From Rhizobium sp. G21 (GTDB lineage Bacteria > Pseudomonadota > Alphaproteobacteria > Rhizobiales > Rhizobiaceae): a stretch of 64,000 nucleotides of DNA. A program made the translations under genes and the position numbers. Location: assembly GCF_014158035.1 (NCBI RefSeq), contig NZ_JACFXW010000001.1:1054001-1118000 (forward strand), written 5' to 3'. Below are positions 1 through 10,061 of this stretch, one piece after another. Each line of letters starts with the position of its first letter. Positions within the stretch are counted from its first letter, which is position 1. The notes under the pieces were generated by a model. It saw only the letters and a program-made list of their open reading frames with translations. It ran no database searches and was not told the origin of the DNA.

Positions 1-1063
1 TCTCGCGAATGCCGCCGCGGCCGAGCTTGACATTATGCCCCTTCACCGCGATTTCCCCATGCCCCTTATGCACATGGATCTGCCGCTTGATCGAATGAAT
101 GTCGGCGATCGCCGCGTAGTCGAGATATTTGCGGAACACGAAAGGCGTCAACTCTTTGAGGAAACGCTCGCCTGCCTGGAGATCGCCCGCGATCGGCCGC
201 GCCTTGATATAGGCCGCCCGCTCCCAATTTTGCCCTCTGCCCTCGTAATAGAGGATCGCCGCCTCCACCGGGATCGCGAGCGGCGTCGAACCCGGATCGG
301 GCCTGAGTCGAAGATCGGTCCGGAACACATAGCCGTCGCCGGTGCGATCCTGAAGTATGCGGATCAGCCGTCTCAGCAGCCGCGCGAATGTCTCCGTCCC
401 CTCGTCGGGATCGACGAGAATGCCTGCCTCCGGCTCATAGAACACCACGATATCGATGTCGGAGGAGTAGTTGAGCTCGAAGCCGCCGAGCTTTCCCATG
501 CCGAGCACGATCAGCCCGGACCCTTGCGACGGTTGGCCGGGATCGGCGAGCACCAGCTTGTCGGCTTGCGCGCCCGCCAGCAGCAGATGATCGATTGCCG
601 CCGCCGTCGCCGCACCGGCGAACAGGCTCAGGCTCCGCGTCGTCTCCGCCGCCGTCATGATCTCGGCGAGATCGGCGAGCGCGATCAGAAAGGCCGCCCG
701 CCGTTTCGCCTGCCGCAGCGCCGTCATCAACTCGGCCTCGGTCCGCCCGCGCCAGCGCTCACGCGTCTCGGCAATCAACGTCTCGATTTCCCAGGCCGGA
801 TCGGTTGTCAGGGCTTCGGCCAGAAGACCGGGATTGATGCGGGCGGTGTCGCGCAGAAAAGGCGACAGAGTCATGGCAGCGACCACGAAATCCCGGGCCG
901 GACTGTCCCCCGACAGAAGCGCCGCGATATCAGGCTGTTCCTTCGCCCAATCCTTGAGATCGGCCAGCGCCGATTTCACCGCCTGCTGCGACAGCGGCAG
1001 GATGGGGTTGGTCGTGAGATCCAAAATGCGCCGCCCCTCCGCGCCGCCGCTCTTCTCCGTCAT
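1..1063 (-). CDS. glnE: Bifunctional glutamine synthetase adenylyltransferase/deadenylase, N-terminal part
   Basis: GlnE adenylylates and deadenylylates glutamine synthetase in response to PII, so it controls nitrogen assimilation in the cytoplasm. The minus-strand frame from the ATG at 1063 (GGAGG upstream) runs off the left edge after about 354 codons. It carries the first nucleotidyltransferase signature GMGKLGGFELNYSSDID near residue 186, and KLGRGGIRE at the window edge, both characteristic of GlnE. The second (C-terminal) transferase domain lies outside the window. In rhizobia glnE follows the histidine kinase gene downstream of degP, as here, except that a two-gene nucleotidyltransferase module lies between them. 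Confidence 0.95.
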   Translation of the reverse strand, partial: MTEKSGGAEGRRILDLTTNPILPLSQQAVKSALADLKDWAKEQPDIAALLSGDSPARDFVVAAMTLSPFLRDTARINPGLLAEALTTDPAWEIETLIAETRERWRGRTEAELMTALRQAKRRAAFLIALADLAEIMTAAETTRSLSLFAGAATAAAIDHLLLAGAQADKLVLADPGQPSQGSGLIVLGMGKLGGFELNYSSDIDIVVFYEPEAGILVDPDEGTETFARLLRRLIRILQDRTGDGYVFRTDLRLRPDPGSTPLAIPVEAAILYYEGRGQNWERAAYIKARPIAGDLQAGERFLKELTPFVFRKYLDYAAIADIHSIKRQIHVHKGHGEIAVKGHNVKLGRGGIRE

Positions 1064-1082
1064 CCGACCTCCTCGGCATTCC

Positions 1083-1742
1083 CTACTGCGCCGCCGACCG
1101 CAACGCCTCAAGGCAGAGGTCGACGGCGACGGGACGCAAATCCTCGAAGGCAGGTTTTACGGCGAGATCGGCGATGACGCCATGGAGAAATTCGGGGCTG
1201 GCGGAAAGCACGGCGCGTTCGGCGCGGCGAACTTCGTCTGGAAATGCTTGGAGCGCCGAAAGCACCTGGCGCCTGTCGGCTCGCCAAGCCGCTGCTATAT
1301 CGAACATGTCGCGCGGCAGGAGCGAGGCTCCTCGAAAGTAGACCTTCTTCGCCAGGATCTCTCCGATCGTCTCCACCCGGGTGGATAGACCGAGCACATC
1401 AAGTCTGCGATGAGGTGCCGTTGTAAGATCGGGACAGGCAATGAAATCAATCTCGCCCGCAGCGCCGAACGACAGCTTGAGAAATCGCACACCATCGCCA
1501 TGATAGGCTGCCAGGCCTTGGACAAATCCGATATTGCCCTTGCCAGGGTCCAGATACGCCAGCAGCTGCGGATCGGGGAGAAAAACATCGATGTCATGAC
1601 TTTCTCGATGGCCTATCTGCAACATCAAGGCCGTTCCGCCACCAAATGACCACCGATCCAGAAAGCCGGCGCGTCCGAGAATTTCATTCGCTTTCAGAAA
1701 CAGGTCTTGCCAACCGCCGCTCAAGCGGCCCGGCCCAGCCAT
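1083..1742 (-). CDS. AbiEii/AbiGii-type nucleotidyltransferase, putative type IV toxin
   Basis: A protein of about 219 residues with the DUF1814/AbiEii nucleotidyltransferase core: GGTALMLQIGHRESHDIDVF holds the GG...SxDID metal-binding signature. In characterised AbiE systems the AbiEii protein is a toxin that transfers nucleotides to tRNA acceptor ends. The ATG at 1742 is preferred to the one at 1757 because the latter lies deeper inside the upstream partner gene (ends 1721). The overlap implies translational coupling. The partner is not a recognisable AbiEi, so the pair may be a divergent AbiE-like module. It is inserted between glnE and a histidine kinase gene that are adjacent in related genomes. 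Confidence 0.75.
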   Translation of the reverse strand: MAGPGRLSGGWQDLFLKANEILGRAGFLDRWSFGGGTALMLQIGHRESHDIDVFLPDPQLLAYLDPGKGNIGFVQGLAAYHGDGVRFLKLSFGAAGEIDFIACPDLTTAPHRRLDVLGLSTRVETIGEILAKKVYFRGASLLPRDMFDIAAAWRADRRQVLSALQAFPDEVRRAERAVLSASPEFLHGVIADLAVKPAFEDLRPVAVDLCLEALRSAAQ

Positions 1743-1987
1743 GTCCGGCCCGTCCAATTGTCGAAGTCAGCTGCAGCCTGAGCAAGGCGCTCATCGGAGA
1801 TGCCGTGCTCCCCAGCAAATTGCCGCTGTAGATCTGCATCGACTTCATAGAGAAAGGAGGCGGCATGTCCCGGCATGGCCTTCATGCGCTTTAGATCGAG
1901 AAGCAGTGAAGCAATCTGTTTCCCGCTGAGCTTGCGGGCATAGGAGGCGTTCACAGTGGCCAAAATCAGCGGTTCGACACTCGCCAT
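1721..1987 (-). CDS. Small protein upstream of the AbiEii-like toxin, candidate antitoxin
   Basis: An 88-residue protein starting at the ATG at 1987, preceded by GGAGG seven bases upstream; this start is favoured over an in-frame start at 2023 that lacks such a site. The frame overlaps the nucleotidyltransferase gene by about 22 bases. I recognise no family: it has no winged-helix AbiEi signature, and the sequence is mostly helical and rich in Ala, Leu and Lys/Arg. Its position and overlap are those of an antitoxin or partner protein; that role is inference. Confidence 0.55.
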   Translation of the reverse strand: MASVEPLILATVNASYARKLSGKQIASLLLDLKRMKAMPGHAASFLYEVDADLQRQFAGEHGISDERLAQAAADFDNWTGRTWLGRAA

Positions 1988-2038
1988 AGACTTATCCTCC
2001 GAGTGATGGTCGAAGAGTCTCACGCGCCTTCGGTTGCG

Positions 2039-3447
2039 TCAACCCACCGGAAACACCATCGTCACCGCAAGCCCCGGATGCGCCGCCCCCGCCTTCGTCG
2101 GCGCAAGCTCCACCCGGCCGCCATGCAGTTCCATCACCGCCACCGTCAGCGCCAGCCCGAGCCCCGTGCCAGGCTTCGAGCGGCTTTCGTCCAGGCGAAA
2201 GAAGCGTTTGACCACATCGCCATATTTGTCCTCGGGAACCCCTGGCCGCGATCGGCCACCGTCACCCGCACGCCCTCGGCGCCGAGCGTCACCGAAAGCG
2301 TGATCACAGACGCGTCGGGATTGTCGCCATATTTCATGGCGTTGTCGATCAGGTTGGAAATGGCTTGGCCGATCAGTTCACGGTTGCCGCGCACGGTGAT
2401 GTCGGGCGCGATCATCCGGTCCAGCCGGAAGCCGGCGTCTTCGGCCACGGGTTCATAGAGTTCGCCGAACTCCTCGGCGACCTCGGACAGATTGACCACA
2501 GACATTTCCGCCGCCGCTGAACCCGCCTCTACCCTGGAAATCATCAGAAGCGCGTTGAAGGTGCGGATCAGCTGGTCGGTGTCGCCGATCACCTCTTCGA
2601 GCGCGACGCGGTAGTCCTCGGCGTCATCGGCCTTGGCGAGGGCGTTTTCCGCCTTGTTGCGCAGTCGGGTCAGCGGCGTCTTGAGGTCATGGGCGATGTT
2701 GTCGGAGACCTGCCTGAGGCCCTCGTTCAGCCGCTCCATGCGGGCGAGCATCACGTTCAGCGATCCGGCCAGTCGATCGAACTCGTCGCCCGACCCGGTT
2801 TCCGGCAGGCGTTGCGATAGGTCGCCGGCCATGATCTTCTGGGCGGCGAGCGAGGTCCGGTCGATGCGCCGCAGAGCATTGCGGCCGATCGCAAACCAGA
2901 TCACCAGCGCGCCGACGCCCATCACCCCAAGCGCCAGCATCAGCGCCTTGCGCACCAGGAGGCGGGCGTTTTCCGGCTCGCCGACATCGCGGCCCACCAG
3001 CACGCGCAAGCCGTTTTCGAAGCGGATCACATGGGCGATGGCCTGATGCCGGTCCTTCTTGGCCGTCTCGCCGAAACGATTGTAGAGAAAGGGCTTGTCG
3101 GTCCAGCCCTCTTCGTTGAGCACGCCGGCCTGCAAGCCCGCCACATTGCCGGCGAGGATTTCGCCGCTCGGCCCGGCGATCACATAGAGATTGGCGCCGG
3201 GCTGATGCGAGCGGCGCTCCAGCACGCGCAGCAACGAGGCGACGCCGCCTTCGGTATAGATATCCTCGAGCTGGTTGACCTCTTCGGTAATAGATTCCTT
3301 CATCCGCGCCTGCAACTGGCCGTCGGAAATCGAAGTGACATACAGCACCAGCACCGCCGCGCAGGCGGAAAACAGCAAGAGATAGATGGCGGAGAGGCGG
3401 ACGGCGGTATGGCGATAGAGCAGCCTCAGGCGCGCCAGCGCAGCCAT
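2039..3447 (-). CDS. Sensor histidine kinase (one frameshift near the C-terminus)
   Basis: An inner-membrane sensor kinase: a transmembrane segment near residues 15-35, a periplasmic sensor region, a second membrane segment near 165-190, a HAMP linker, the H-box NIAHDLKTPLTRL and an N-box with NLIDNAMKYGD. After VADRGQG the frame shifts. One G appears to be missing in the C4 run at 2239-2242 (plus strand), and restoring it gives the expected RFFRLDESRSKPGTGLGLAL (F- and G2-boxes) up to a TGA at 2039. Without correction the frame ends at 2146. It overlaps the response regulator stop codon (TGATG), so the two form an operon. Its genomic position matches the kinase between degP and glnE in rhizobia. 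Confidence 0.85.
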
Positions 3448-4124
3448 CACGCCTCGTCCTTGATCATATAGCCCGCGCCGCGAATGGTCTTCAGCAGGGA
3501 CTTTTCGAAATCCTTCTCGATCTTGCCGCGCAGGCGCGACACATGCACGTCGATCACATTGGTCTGCGGATCGAAATGGTAGTCCCAGACATTTTCGAGC
3601 AGCATGGTGCGCGTCACCACCTGGCCGGCATTCTTCATCAGATATTCGAGCAGGCGATATTCGCGCGGCTGCAGCACGATCTCCTTGCCGGCCCGGCGCA
3701 CCTCGTGCGAGAGCCGGTCGAGTTCGAGATCGCCGACCCTATAGATCATGTCCTGCTCGGGCAGAGCGCGGCGGCGGCCGAGAACCTCCACGCGCGCCAG
3801 AAGCTCCGTGAAGGAATAGGGTTTGGGCAGATAGTCGTCGCCGCCGGCGCGCAGTCCTGTCACTCGGTCATCGACCTGCCCGAGCGCCGACAGGATCAGC
3901 GCCGGCGTATTGTTGTTGCGGCGGCGAAGCTCCGAGATCACCGACAGCCCGTCTCGCCGCGGCAGCATGCGGTCGACGATCAGCACGTCATAGCCGTTTT
4001 CGGCGGCCATGAAGAGACCCGCTTCGCCGTCGCTGGCATGATCGATCGTATGTCCCGCCTCGCGAAAAGCCTTGACGAGATAGCTCGCCGCGTCGAGATC
4101 GTCTTCGATGATGAGTATTTTCAT
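3447..4124 (-). CDS. OmpR-family two-component response regulator
   Basis: A 225-residue cytoplasmic regulator with an N-terminal receiver domain (EDD acidic pocket at residues 7-9, phospho-acceptor Asp51 in VDRMLPRRDG, conserved Lys in LPKPY) and a C-terminal winged helix (YRLLEYLMKNAGQVVTR, then DVHVSRLRGKIE). The cognate kinase overlaps its 3' end, so both are co-transcribed. It lies just downstream of degP, with a strong intrinsic terminator between. That neighbourhood suggests an envelope-stress role, but the target genes are not visible here. Confidence 0.9.
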   Translation of the reverse strand: MKILIIEDDLDAASYLVKAFREAGHTIDHASDGEAGLFMAAENGYDVLIVDRMLPRRDGLSVISELRRRNNNTPALILSALGQVDDRVTGLRAGGDDYLPKPYSFTELLARVEVLGRRRALPEQDMIYRVGDLELDRLSHEVRRAGKEIVLQPREYRLLEYLMKNAGQVVTRTMLLENVWDYHFDPQTNVIDVHVSRLRGKIEKDFEKSLLKTIRGAGYMIKDEA

Positions 4125-4150
4125 GGCCGGGAAATTAAGGCGAGAGCATC

Positions 4151-4180
4151 AAAAGCGAAAGCCCCGTCGGGGGCTTTCGC
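4151..4180 (-). terminator. Intrinsic terminator of degP
   Basis: A perfect 11 bp stem (GCGAAAGCCCC paired with GGGGCTTTCGC) with a 4-base loop, followed on the minus strand by TTTT. It lies 17 bases past the degP stop codon and before the regulator gene, so it separates degP transcription from the two-component operon. Confidence 0.85.
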
Positions 4181-4196
4181 GGTTCGGATCGGAAGG

Positions 4197-5789
4197 TCAG
4201 CCGATCGGCAGGGCCACGAAGCGGTTGCCGGTCTGGTCCTGGATCTGGAACAGCGCCTTCTTGCGGCCGTCCCTCTTGGCGTCCTCGACGATCTTCTTGA
4301 TGTCGGAGGGCGACTTGATCTCCTGGTTGTTCACCGAGGTGATCTTCTGCCCCTCCTTTACGCCCTTGTCGGCCGCGTCGGAGTCCGGGTTGACCGAGGT
4401 GATCGCCACACCCTTGCCGTCGTCGGTGGGGGCGACGATAAGGCCGAGTTGGTCGAGCGTCAGTTCGGCCGGCGCGGCCTGCTCGTCGGAGCCCTGATCC
4501 TGTTGCGGCTCGGCCGAAGCAACCTTCGGATCGGTCGGCAGCGTGCCGAGCGTCACCTTGACGCTGACCAGCTTGCCGTCGCGCCAGACGGAGATGTCCG
4601 CCACCTTGCCGGGGTCCATGGCGCCGATCTTGCGGGCCAGTTCCTTGGGACCCTTGACCGGATCGCCATCGACGGCGGTGATCACATCGCCCACCTTGAT
4701 GCCGGCCTTGGCGCCGGGAGAATCGCCCGTGGGCTCATTGACCAGCGCGCCGGCGGCTTCCGCCAGGCCGAGCGAGTCGGCGACGTCCTGGGTCACGGGC
4801 TCGATCTTGACGCCCAGCCAGCCGCGCTGAATTTCGCCGCCCTTCATCAGCTTGCCGACCACATCCTTGGCCACCGAGGCCGGAATGGCGAAGGCGATGC
4901 CGACATTGCCGCCCGACGGCGAGAAAATCGCGGTGTTGATGCCGACCACTTCGCCCTGCAGGTTGAAGGTCGGGCCGCCGGAATTGCCCCGGTTCACCGC
5001 CGCGTCGACCTGCAGATAGTCGTCATAGGGGCCGGAGCCGATGTCGCGGCCGCGAGCCGAGACGATGCCGGCGGTCACGGTGCCGCCGAGGCCGAAGGGA
5101 TTGCCGACAGCCACCACCCAATCGCCGACCCGCGTCTTGCTGTCGTCGGCGAACTGCACATAGGTGAACTTGCGCTTGGCGTCGACCTTCAAAACCGCGA
5201 GATCGGTGCGCGGATCACGGCCCACCAGCTTGGCGCCGAGTTCGGAGCCGTCATTCATCACCACCGTGAAGGCGCTGCCGCCGTCGACGACATGGTTGTT
5301 GGTCACAAGATAGCCGTCCTCGGTGATGAAGAAGCCCGAACCCTGCGAGGTCGGACGCAGACGCGGCTTGTCGCCACGCTTGCCGTGATTTCGCCAGTAG
5401 TCGCGCTCCTGGTCGCCGCGCTGGCTATACTGGTCGCCGCCGCCGAATTCCTTGAAAAAGCGCTTCAGCGGATGATCGTCCGGGAGGTCTTCGAAATTCT
5501 GGCCGCCGAAATTGGGACCGAAATTGAAGTTGAAGCCGTTGGACGCGTCCTCGGAGGCCGGCTGGGCGCGGCTTTCGACACGCACAGACACGACGGCCGG
5601 GGTCACGGCGGAGACGACGTCGGCGAAGCTCGGCACCTGCGGCGGCGCCGTCAGTTTCACCGCCTCGGCATGCGCCGTGTTGAACGCCATCGGCGCGCCG
5701 GTCACGAGCACGGCGGTCGCCATGCCGGCGATGGTGCCGGCCTTGAGGAGAGAAGTCAGCGAAAAGCGTGAAGCGGTCTTTCCGGTCAT
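4197..5789 (-). CDS. degP: Periplasmic serine protease of the Do/DegP family
   Basis: A 530-residue HtrA-type protease/chaperone for misfolded envelope proteins. An N-terminal signal peptide ends near residue 41 (NTAHA-E). The trypsin-like domain has its catalytic triad at His166 (NNHVVDGG), Asp196 (RTDLAVL) and Ser270 (NRGNSGGP). Two PDZ domains follow (about 300-400 and 435-525). AAGGA precedes the ATG at 5789. It is transcribed in the same direction as the ccm genes upstream and the two-component pair downstream, the arrangement described for rhizobia. Confidence 0.95.
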   Translation of the reverse strand: MTGKTASRFSLTSLLKAGTIAGMATAVLVTGAPMAFNTAHAEAVKLTAPPQVPSFADVVSAVTPAVVSVRVESRAQPASEDASNGFNFNFGPNFGGQNFEDLPDDHPLKRFFKEFGGGDQYSQRGDQERDYWRNHGKRGDKPRLRPTSQGSGFFITEDGYLVTNNHVVDGGSAFTVVMNDGSELGAKLVGRDPRTDLAVLKVDAKRKFTYVQFADDSKTRVGDWVVAVGNPFGLGGTVTAGIVSARGRDIGSGPYDDYLQVDAAVNRGNSGGPTFNLQGEVVGINTAIFSPSGGNVGIAFAIPASVAKDVVGKLMKGGEIQRGWLGVKIEPVTQDVADSLGLAEAAGALVNEPTGDSPGAKAGIKVGDVITAVDGDPVKGPKELARKIGAMDPGKVADISVWRDGKLVSVKVTLGTLPTDPKVASAEPQQDQGSDEQAAPAELTLDQLGLIVAPTDDGKGVAITSVNPDSDAADKGVKEGQKITSVNNQEIKSPSDIKKIVEDAKRDGRKKALFQIQDQTGNRFVALPIG

Positions 5790-5918
5790 GGTTCTAGTCC
5801 TTCATCGTCAGGCGGAGCGGGGGCTCCAGTTCAGATCCTTAAGATGGGATTAGATCTAGCGCGCGCCACCTTGCGGCATTCTTTCCGGGGGTGAAATTTT
5901 GGTAATGTGCAAAAGAAC

Positions 5919-6377
5919 TCAGTCTTCTCGTTGCAAAAGCGCGTCCAGCTTGCGCTGCTCCTCTGCGCTGAGGTCCTGTGCCCCGACTGAGATTCTTCTG
6001 CGACGCAATTGGACAAGCACCACCCCTGCCCCTATCGCCGCCAGCGCGACCGGCATGCCCCAAAGCAGGAGCGTGTGTTCGGACAATCTCGGCTTCAACA
6101 GAACGAATTCGCCGTAGCGCGACACCAGATAATCGATCACCTCGTCGTCGCTGTCGCCGGCCGTCAGCCGTTCGCGCACCAGCAATCTGAGGTCTTTGGC
6201 GAGATCGGCGTTGGAGTCGTCGATCGACTGGTTCTGACAAACCATGCAGCGCAATTGCGCCGACAGCCCCCGCGCCCGCGCCTCGAGCGCCGGATCCTTC
6301 AGCACCTCGTCGGGATTGACGGCGAAAGCCGGCGCCGCCGCCAACAGCAGCAGAAAGGCAGCGACGAGCCTCCTCAT
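5919..6377 (-). CDS. ccmH: Cytochrome c maturation protein CcmH (CycL)
   Basis: A 152-residue thiol protein of cytochrome c maturation. It has a cleavable N-terminal signal, then the heme-ligation motif LRCMVCQNQ (Cys44 and Cys47) on the periplasmic side, and one C-terminal membrane anchor near residues 103-125. It reduces apocytochrome c CXXCH thiols together with CcmF. The start at 6377 forms an ATGA overlap with the end of ccmF; an upstream in-frame extension to 6527 is a shadow of ccmF. Confidence 0.95.
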   Translation of the reverse strand: MRRLVAAFLLLLAAAPAFAVNPDEVLKDPALEARARGLSAQLRCMVCQNQSIDDSNADLAKDLRLLVRERLTAGDSDDEVIDYLVSRYGEFVLLKPRLSEHTLLLWGMPVALAAIGAGVVLVQLRRRRISVGAQDLSAEEQRKLDALLQRED

Positions 6378-8385
6378 TCCGCAGCCTCCAGGATGCCCGG
6401 CGCAGCGATCGGCCGCGCCCGTTTCGAGGGCGCCCCGATGCGGAGACGCCGATCCGACAGCGACACGAAGCCGCCGATCATCATCACCACCGCCCCGCCC
6501 CAGATGAACAGGATCCACGGCTTCCACCAGATGCGCACCACGTGTTCGCCTTCGGGGTTCTTGTCGCCGATCGAGATGTAGAGCTGCGACGCGCCGAAGG
6601 TGATGATGCCGGCTTCCGTCGTCGGCATCTGGCGGGCGGTGTAGATGCGCTTGGCGCTGTTGGTTTCCGCCACGACGACGCCATCGCGCAGCACCGAAAA
6701 ATGCGCAGCGTCCTCGATGTAGTTCGGTCCCCTGCCCGCGCGCTCGTCGTCGAAGCGCACCGTATAGACGCCGTTTTCAGTCGTGTCGCCCGGCTTCATT
6801 TCGAGAATATGTTCGGTCGACCACGCGGTGGTCAGCACCACGCCCAAAACCGATACGCCGAGGCCGAGATGGGCGAGCATCGTGCCGAAAGCCGAGCGCG
6901 GCAGACCGGCAAGCCGCCGAAGGCCATTGGCGAAGCCTGCCTTGGCGAAACCGGCGCGCTGCCAGAGATCGACGAGCGCGCCGGTCACCAGCCAGAAACC
7001 GGCGATCAGCCCGAGCGCCGCCAGCATCGGCCCATCGCCGCGCGCCACCCAGACAGCAACCCCGAGACAGAGCGACAGCGCAAAGGCGAGCCCAAGCCGG
7101 CGGCTCGCCGCTTTCAAGTCGCCGCGCTTCCAGGCCAGCAGCGGCCCGAAGGGCAGCACGACGAACAGCGGCGCCATCAGCCAGCTGAAGGCGATATTGA
7201 AGAAGGGCGCGCCGACCGAAATCTTCTCGCCGGTCAGCGATTCAAGCAGCAGCGGATAGAGCGTTCCGGTCAGGATCGCCCCTGTCGCGACAACGAGAAT
7301 AACGTTGTTGAGCACCAGCGCCCCTTCGCGCGACACCGGCTGGAACAGACCGCCGGGCGCGAGCGACGCGGATCTCAGCGCAAACAGCGCAAAGGCGCCG
7401 CCGATGAAGATCGACAGAATGACCAGAATGAACACGCCGCGCGAGGGATCGCTGGCAAAGGCATGCACCGAGGTCAGCACGCCCGAGCGCACCAGGAAGG
7501 TGCCGAGCAGCGACAGCGAGAAGGTCATGATCGCGAGCAGCACGGTCCAGATCTTCAGCGCATCGCGCTTTTCCATCACCAGCGCCGAATGCAGAAGCGC
7601 GGTGCCGGCGAGCCAGGGCATGAAGGAGGCGTTTTCGACCGGATCCCAAAACCACCAGCCGCCCCAGCCGAGTTCGTAATATGCCCAATAGGAGCCCATG
7701 GCGATGCCGGCGGTCAGGAAGGTCCAGGCGAGCAGCGTCCACGGCCTCACCCAGCGCGCCCAGGCGGCGTCGATCCGCCCTTCGATCAGGGCGGCGACGG
7801 CGAAGGAGAAGCAGACGGAGAAGCCGACATAGCCGAGATAGAGCAGCGGCGGATGGATCGCCAGGCCGAAATCCTGCAGCACCGGGTTGAGGTCGCGACC
7901 CTCCGCCGGCGGGGGGTCAGTTCGGCGATGCCGAAGGTGCGCAGGAAGGGATTGGAGGTCAGCAGGATGAACAGCAGGAAGGCGACGGTGATCCATCCCT
8001 GCACGGCCAGCGCATTGGCCTTCAGGCTCTTGGGCAGATTGCCGCCGAAGCCCGCCACCAGCGCCGAGAAAAAGGCGAGGATCAACAGCCAGAGCATCAT
8101 CGATCCCTCGTGATTGCCCCAGACGCCGGAAATCTTGTAGACCATCGGCATCAGCGAATGCGAATTCTCCCAGACATTGATGACGGAGAAATCCGAGGTC
8201 ACATAGGCCCAGGTCAGCGCGAGATAGGACAGCCCGATCAGCGTAAAACTCGCCAGCGCCCCGGTAGTCCCCACCGCCATCAGTCGCGCCTCGTTGCGAA
8301 AAGCGCCGACCACCGGCAAGGTCGACTGCAACAGCGCCGCGGCGAGCGCGCAGGCGAGCAGAAAATGCCCGAGTTCGACGATCAT
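6374..8385 (-). CDS. ccmF: Heme lyase subunit CcmF (CycK), one frameshift
   Basis: A large multi-pass membrane protein that attaches heme to apocytochrome c. The first part (8385 to about 7920) has the typical N-terminus with [11 protein letters not shown] and [13 protein letters not shown]. The second part holds the WWD heme-handling motif ([19 protein letters not shown]) and the large periplasmic domain. A single missing base near 7911-7920, beside a run of six G on the plus strand, moves the frame within [14 protein letters not shown]. Restored, the length is about 670 residues, normal for the family. It overlaps ccmE and ccmH by four bases each, so this is a tight operon. Confidence 0.93.
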
Positions 8386-8837
8386 TGGATCTTCTCCTTG
8401 CCGCTCATGGTCACACCCTTGGCCTTCAGCCGGTCGGCGACGTCCTTGGGCATATAGGTCTCGTCATGTTTGGCGAGCACGGTGTCGGCCACGAAGGTCG
8501 GCGGCGCCATGCTGGTCATCCGCCCCTCCGCCACCACGCCCTGCCCCTCGCGAAACAGATCCGGCAGGATGCCGGTATAGGCGACCGAAACCTGGCCGAT
8601 CGTATCCGTCACCACGAAATTCTCATGCATGCCCTGCCCGCGCTTCCAGGAGCCGACTTCCACCAGCCCGCCAAGCCGAATGCGCGTGTCCGGCTTCAGG
8701 TTCGCCTTGGCGAGATCGGACGGCACGTAAAAATAGGCGACCGACTGGCTGAAAGCGAACATCACCAGGAGAACCGCGGCGATCAGAAAGCTCACGCCGC
8801 CGCCGATCAAGGCCAGCCTCTTCTGCTTGCGGGTCAT
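8382..8837 (-). CDS. ccmE: Heme chaperone CcmE (CycJ)
   Basis: A 151-residue periplasmic heme chaperone with an N-terminal membrane anchor (residues 8-30) and an OB-fold. The covalent heme-binding histidine is His124 in AKHDETYMP, with the partner Tyr128 of the HXXXY motif. It delivers heme to the CcmF/CcmH complex. Start and stop overlap ccmI and ccmF by four bases each. Confidence 0.95.
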   Translation of the reverse strand: MTRKQKRLALIGGGVSFLIAAVLLVMFAFSQSVAYFYVPSDLAKANLKPDTRIRLGGLVEVGSWKRGQGMHENFVVTDTIGQVSVAYTGILPDLFREGQGVVAEGRMTSMAPPTFVADTVLAKHDETYMPKDVADRLKAKGVTMSGKEKIQ

Positions 8838-9964
8838 GGGGTCGCTCCCTCCATCGGCGCGCCCACCTCGCGCGCCAGCGCCATCAGCGCCTTGCCATTG
8901 TCGGTGTTCGCGGGGAAAGCCGCAAGACCCCGCTTCAACGCTTCACCAGCCTTGGCCGGGTCGCCCAGCACCATGTAGGAGCGGATCAACCGCTGCCAGC
9001 CCTCGAAATTGGCCGGCTCGTCTGTCAGCCGCGCATCGAGCGATTCGACCATGGTGCGGATCATCTGCATGCGGTCGGCGTCGTTCAGTCCGGCCGCCGC
9101 CTCGACATCCGCCGCCGAAGGGTTGCCGGGCGCGGCCGGATTGGCCGCTTCGGCCTTGAACCGCATGATCTGCGCGGCGACGATCTCCTGCCAGGGCGCA
9201 TCCTGGGACGCCGAGGCCGCCAGCGCCTCGAGATCGGCGATCGCCTTGGCTCTGTCGCCGGCTTGCCCCTCGGCCAGCGCAAGATAGAAGCGGGCGCGCG
9301 CATCCGCCGGGTCGAGCTTCAAGGCTTCCATGAAGGCCGCGCCGGCGTCCTTGGTCACCATGCCCTGATTGCCAGCCGCGATCGCCTCGCCCAGCGCGCC
9401 GTAAAGCTCGGCGCTGCCGCCCTGATAGCGGATGGCGTTTCGATAAGCGTCCGCCGCGTCTTCCGTGCGCATGCGGCGCATATAGATCGGCGCGAGCAGC
9501 GCCCAGCCGCGTCCGTCGGTCGGATTGGCTGCGAGATGCGCTTCGGTCTTGGCGATCAGCACATTGATGTCGGGATCGGCCTCGTTCATGCGCATGGCGA
9601 GCGGCAGATCCGGAAATTCTGGATTGCCGGTGCGCAGATAGAGAAGTCCTGCCGCCGCCGGCAGGAACAGACAGAGAAACAGGATGACGCCCACCGCCGC
9701 GCCGCGCGACAAGCCCGCGCCGCCGCCTTCGCTCTTTTCGCTGGCTGCGATCAGCCGGCGGGCGATCTCGGCGCGCGCCTGCTTTGCCTGGTCGGCCTCG
9801 ATCAGGCCGGCGGCCTGGTCTCGGTCGATCTCGGCGAGCTGGTCGCGATAGACTTCGGCGTCGTTGGCCGACGCCGGCAAGGCGGCCGCCGGCCGCCGCA
9901 TCAGCGGGGCGGCGACGATGAATGCGGCGATGACCGCGATGGGTAGCGATACGATCCAAAACAT
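8834..9964 (-). CDS. ccmI: Cytochrome c biogenesis apocytochrome chaperone CcmI (CycH)
   Basis: About 376 residues: two membrane segments (roughly 1-22 and 85-105) separated by a cytoplasmic loop with a leucine-zipper-like [11 protein letters not shown] region, then a periplasmic TPR domain (about 130-360) that binds apocytochrome c C-termini. I chose the ATG at 9964, which gives the family-typical beginning MFWIV; a TTG four codons earlier is possible. It is the first gene of the ccmIEFH operon. Confidence 0.92.
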   Translation of the reverse strand: MFWIVSLPIAVIAAFIVAAPLMRRPAAALPASANDAEVYRDQLAEIDRDQAAGLIEADQAKQARAEIARRLIAASEKSEGGGAGLSRGAAVGVILFLCLFLPAAAGLLYLRTGNPEFPDLPLAMRMNEADPDINVLIAKTEAHLAANPTDGRGWALLAPIYMRRMRTEDAADAYRNAIRYQGGSAELYGALGEAIAAGNQGMVTKDAGAAFMEALKLDPADARARFYLALAEGQAGDRAKAIADLEALAASASQDAPWQEIVAAQIMRFKAEAANPAAPGNPSAADVEAAAGLNDADRMQMIRTMVESLDARLTDEPANFEGWQRLIRSYMVLGDPAKAGEALKRGLAAFPANTDNGKALMALAREVGAPMEGATP

Positions 9965-10061
9965 GATGGATATCAACTAACGAAAGCCGCGCGGCGTGAA
10001 AATGCGCCAGATCAAGGAATTCGCTGTCGGGAGACGATTGGCCGCATTCCCGAGGTCAATT

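Noticed and set aside
35-1177. 380-codon open frame at the left edge on the plus strand
   Set aside because: Antisense to glnE, which carries the GMGKLGG and KLGRGGIRE signatures.
3543-5771. 742-codon open frame on the plus strand
   Set aside because: It lies antisense to the response regulator and degP, which have clear domains and start signals. In GC-rich DNA the antisense frame of a real gene often stays open.
6542-8113. 523-codon open frame on the plus strand
   Set aside because: Antisense to ccmF; composition (Arg, Gln, Glu, His rich) is typical of shadow frames.
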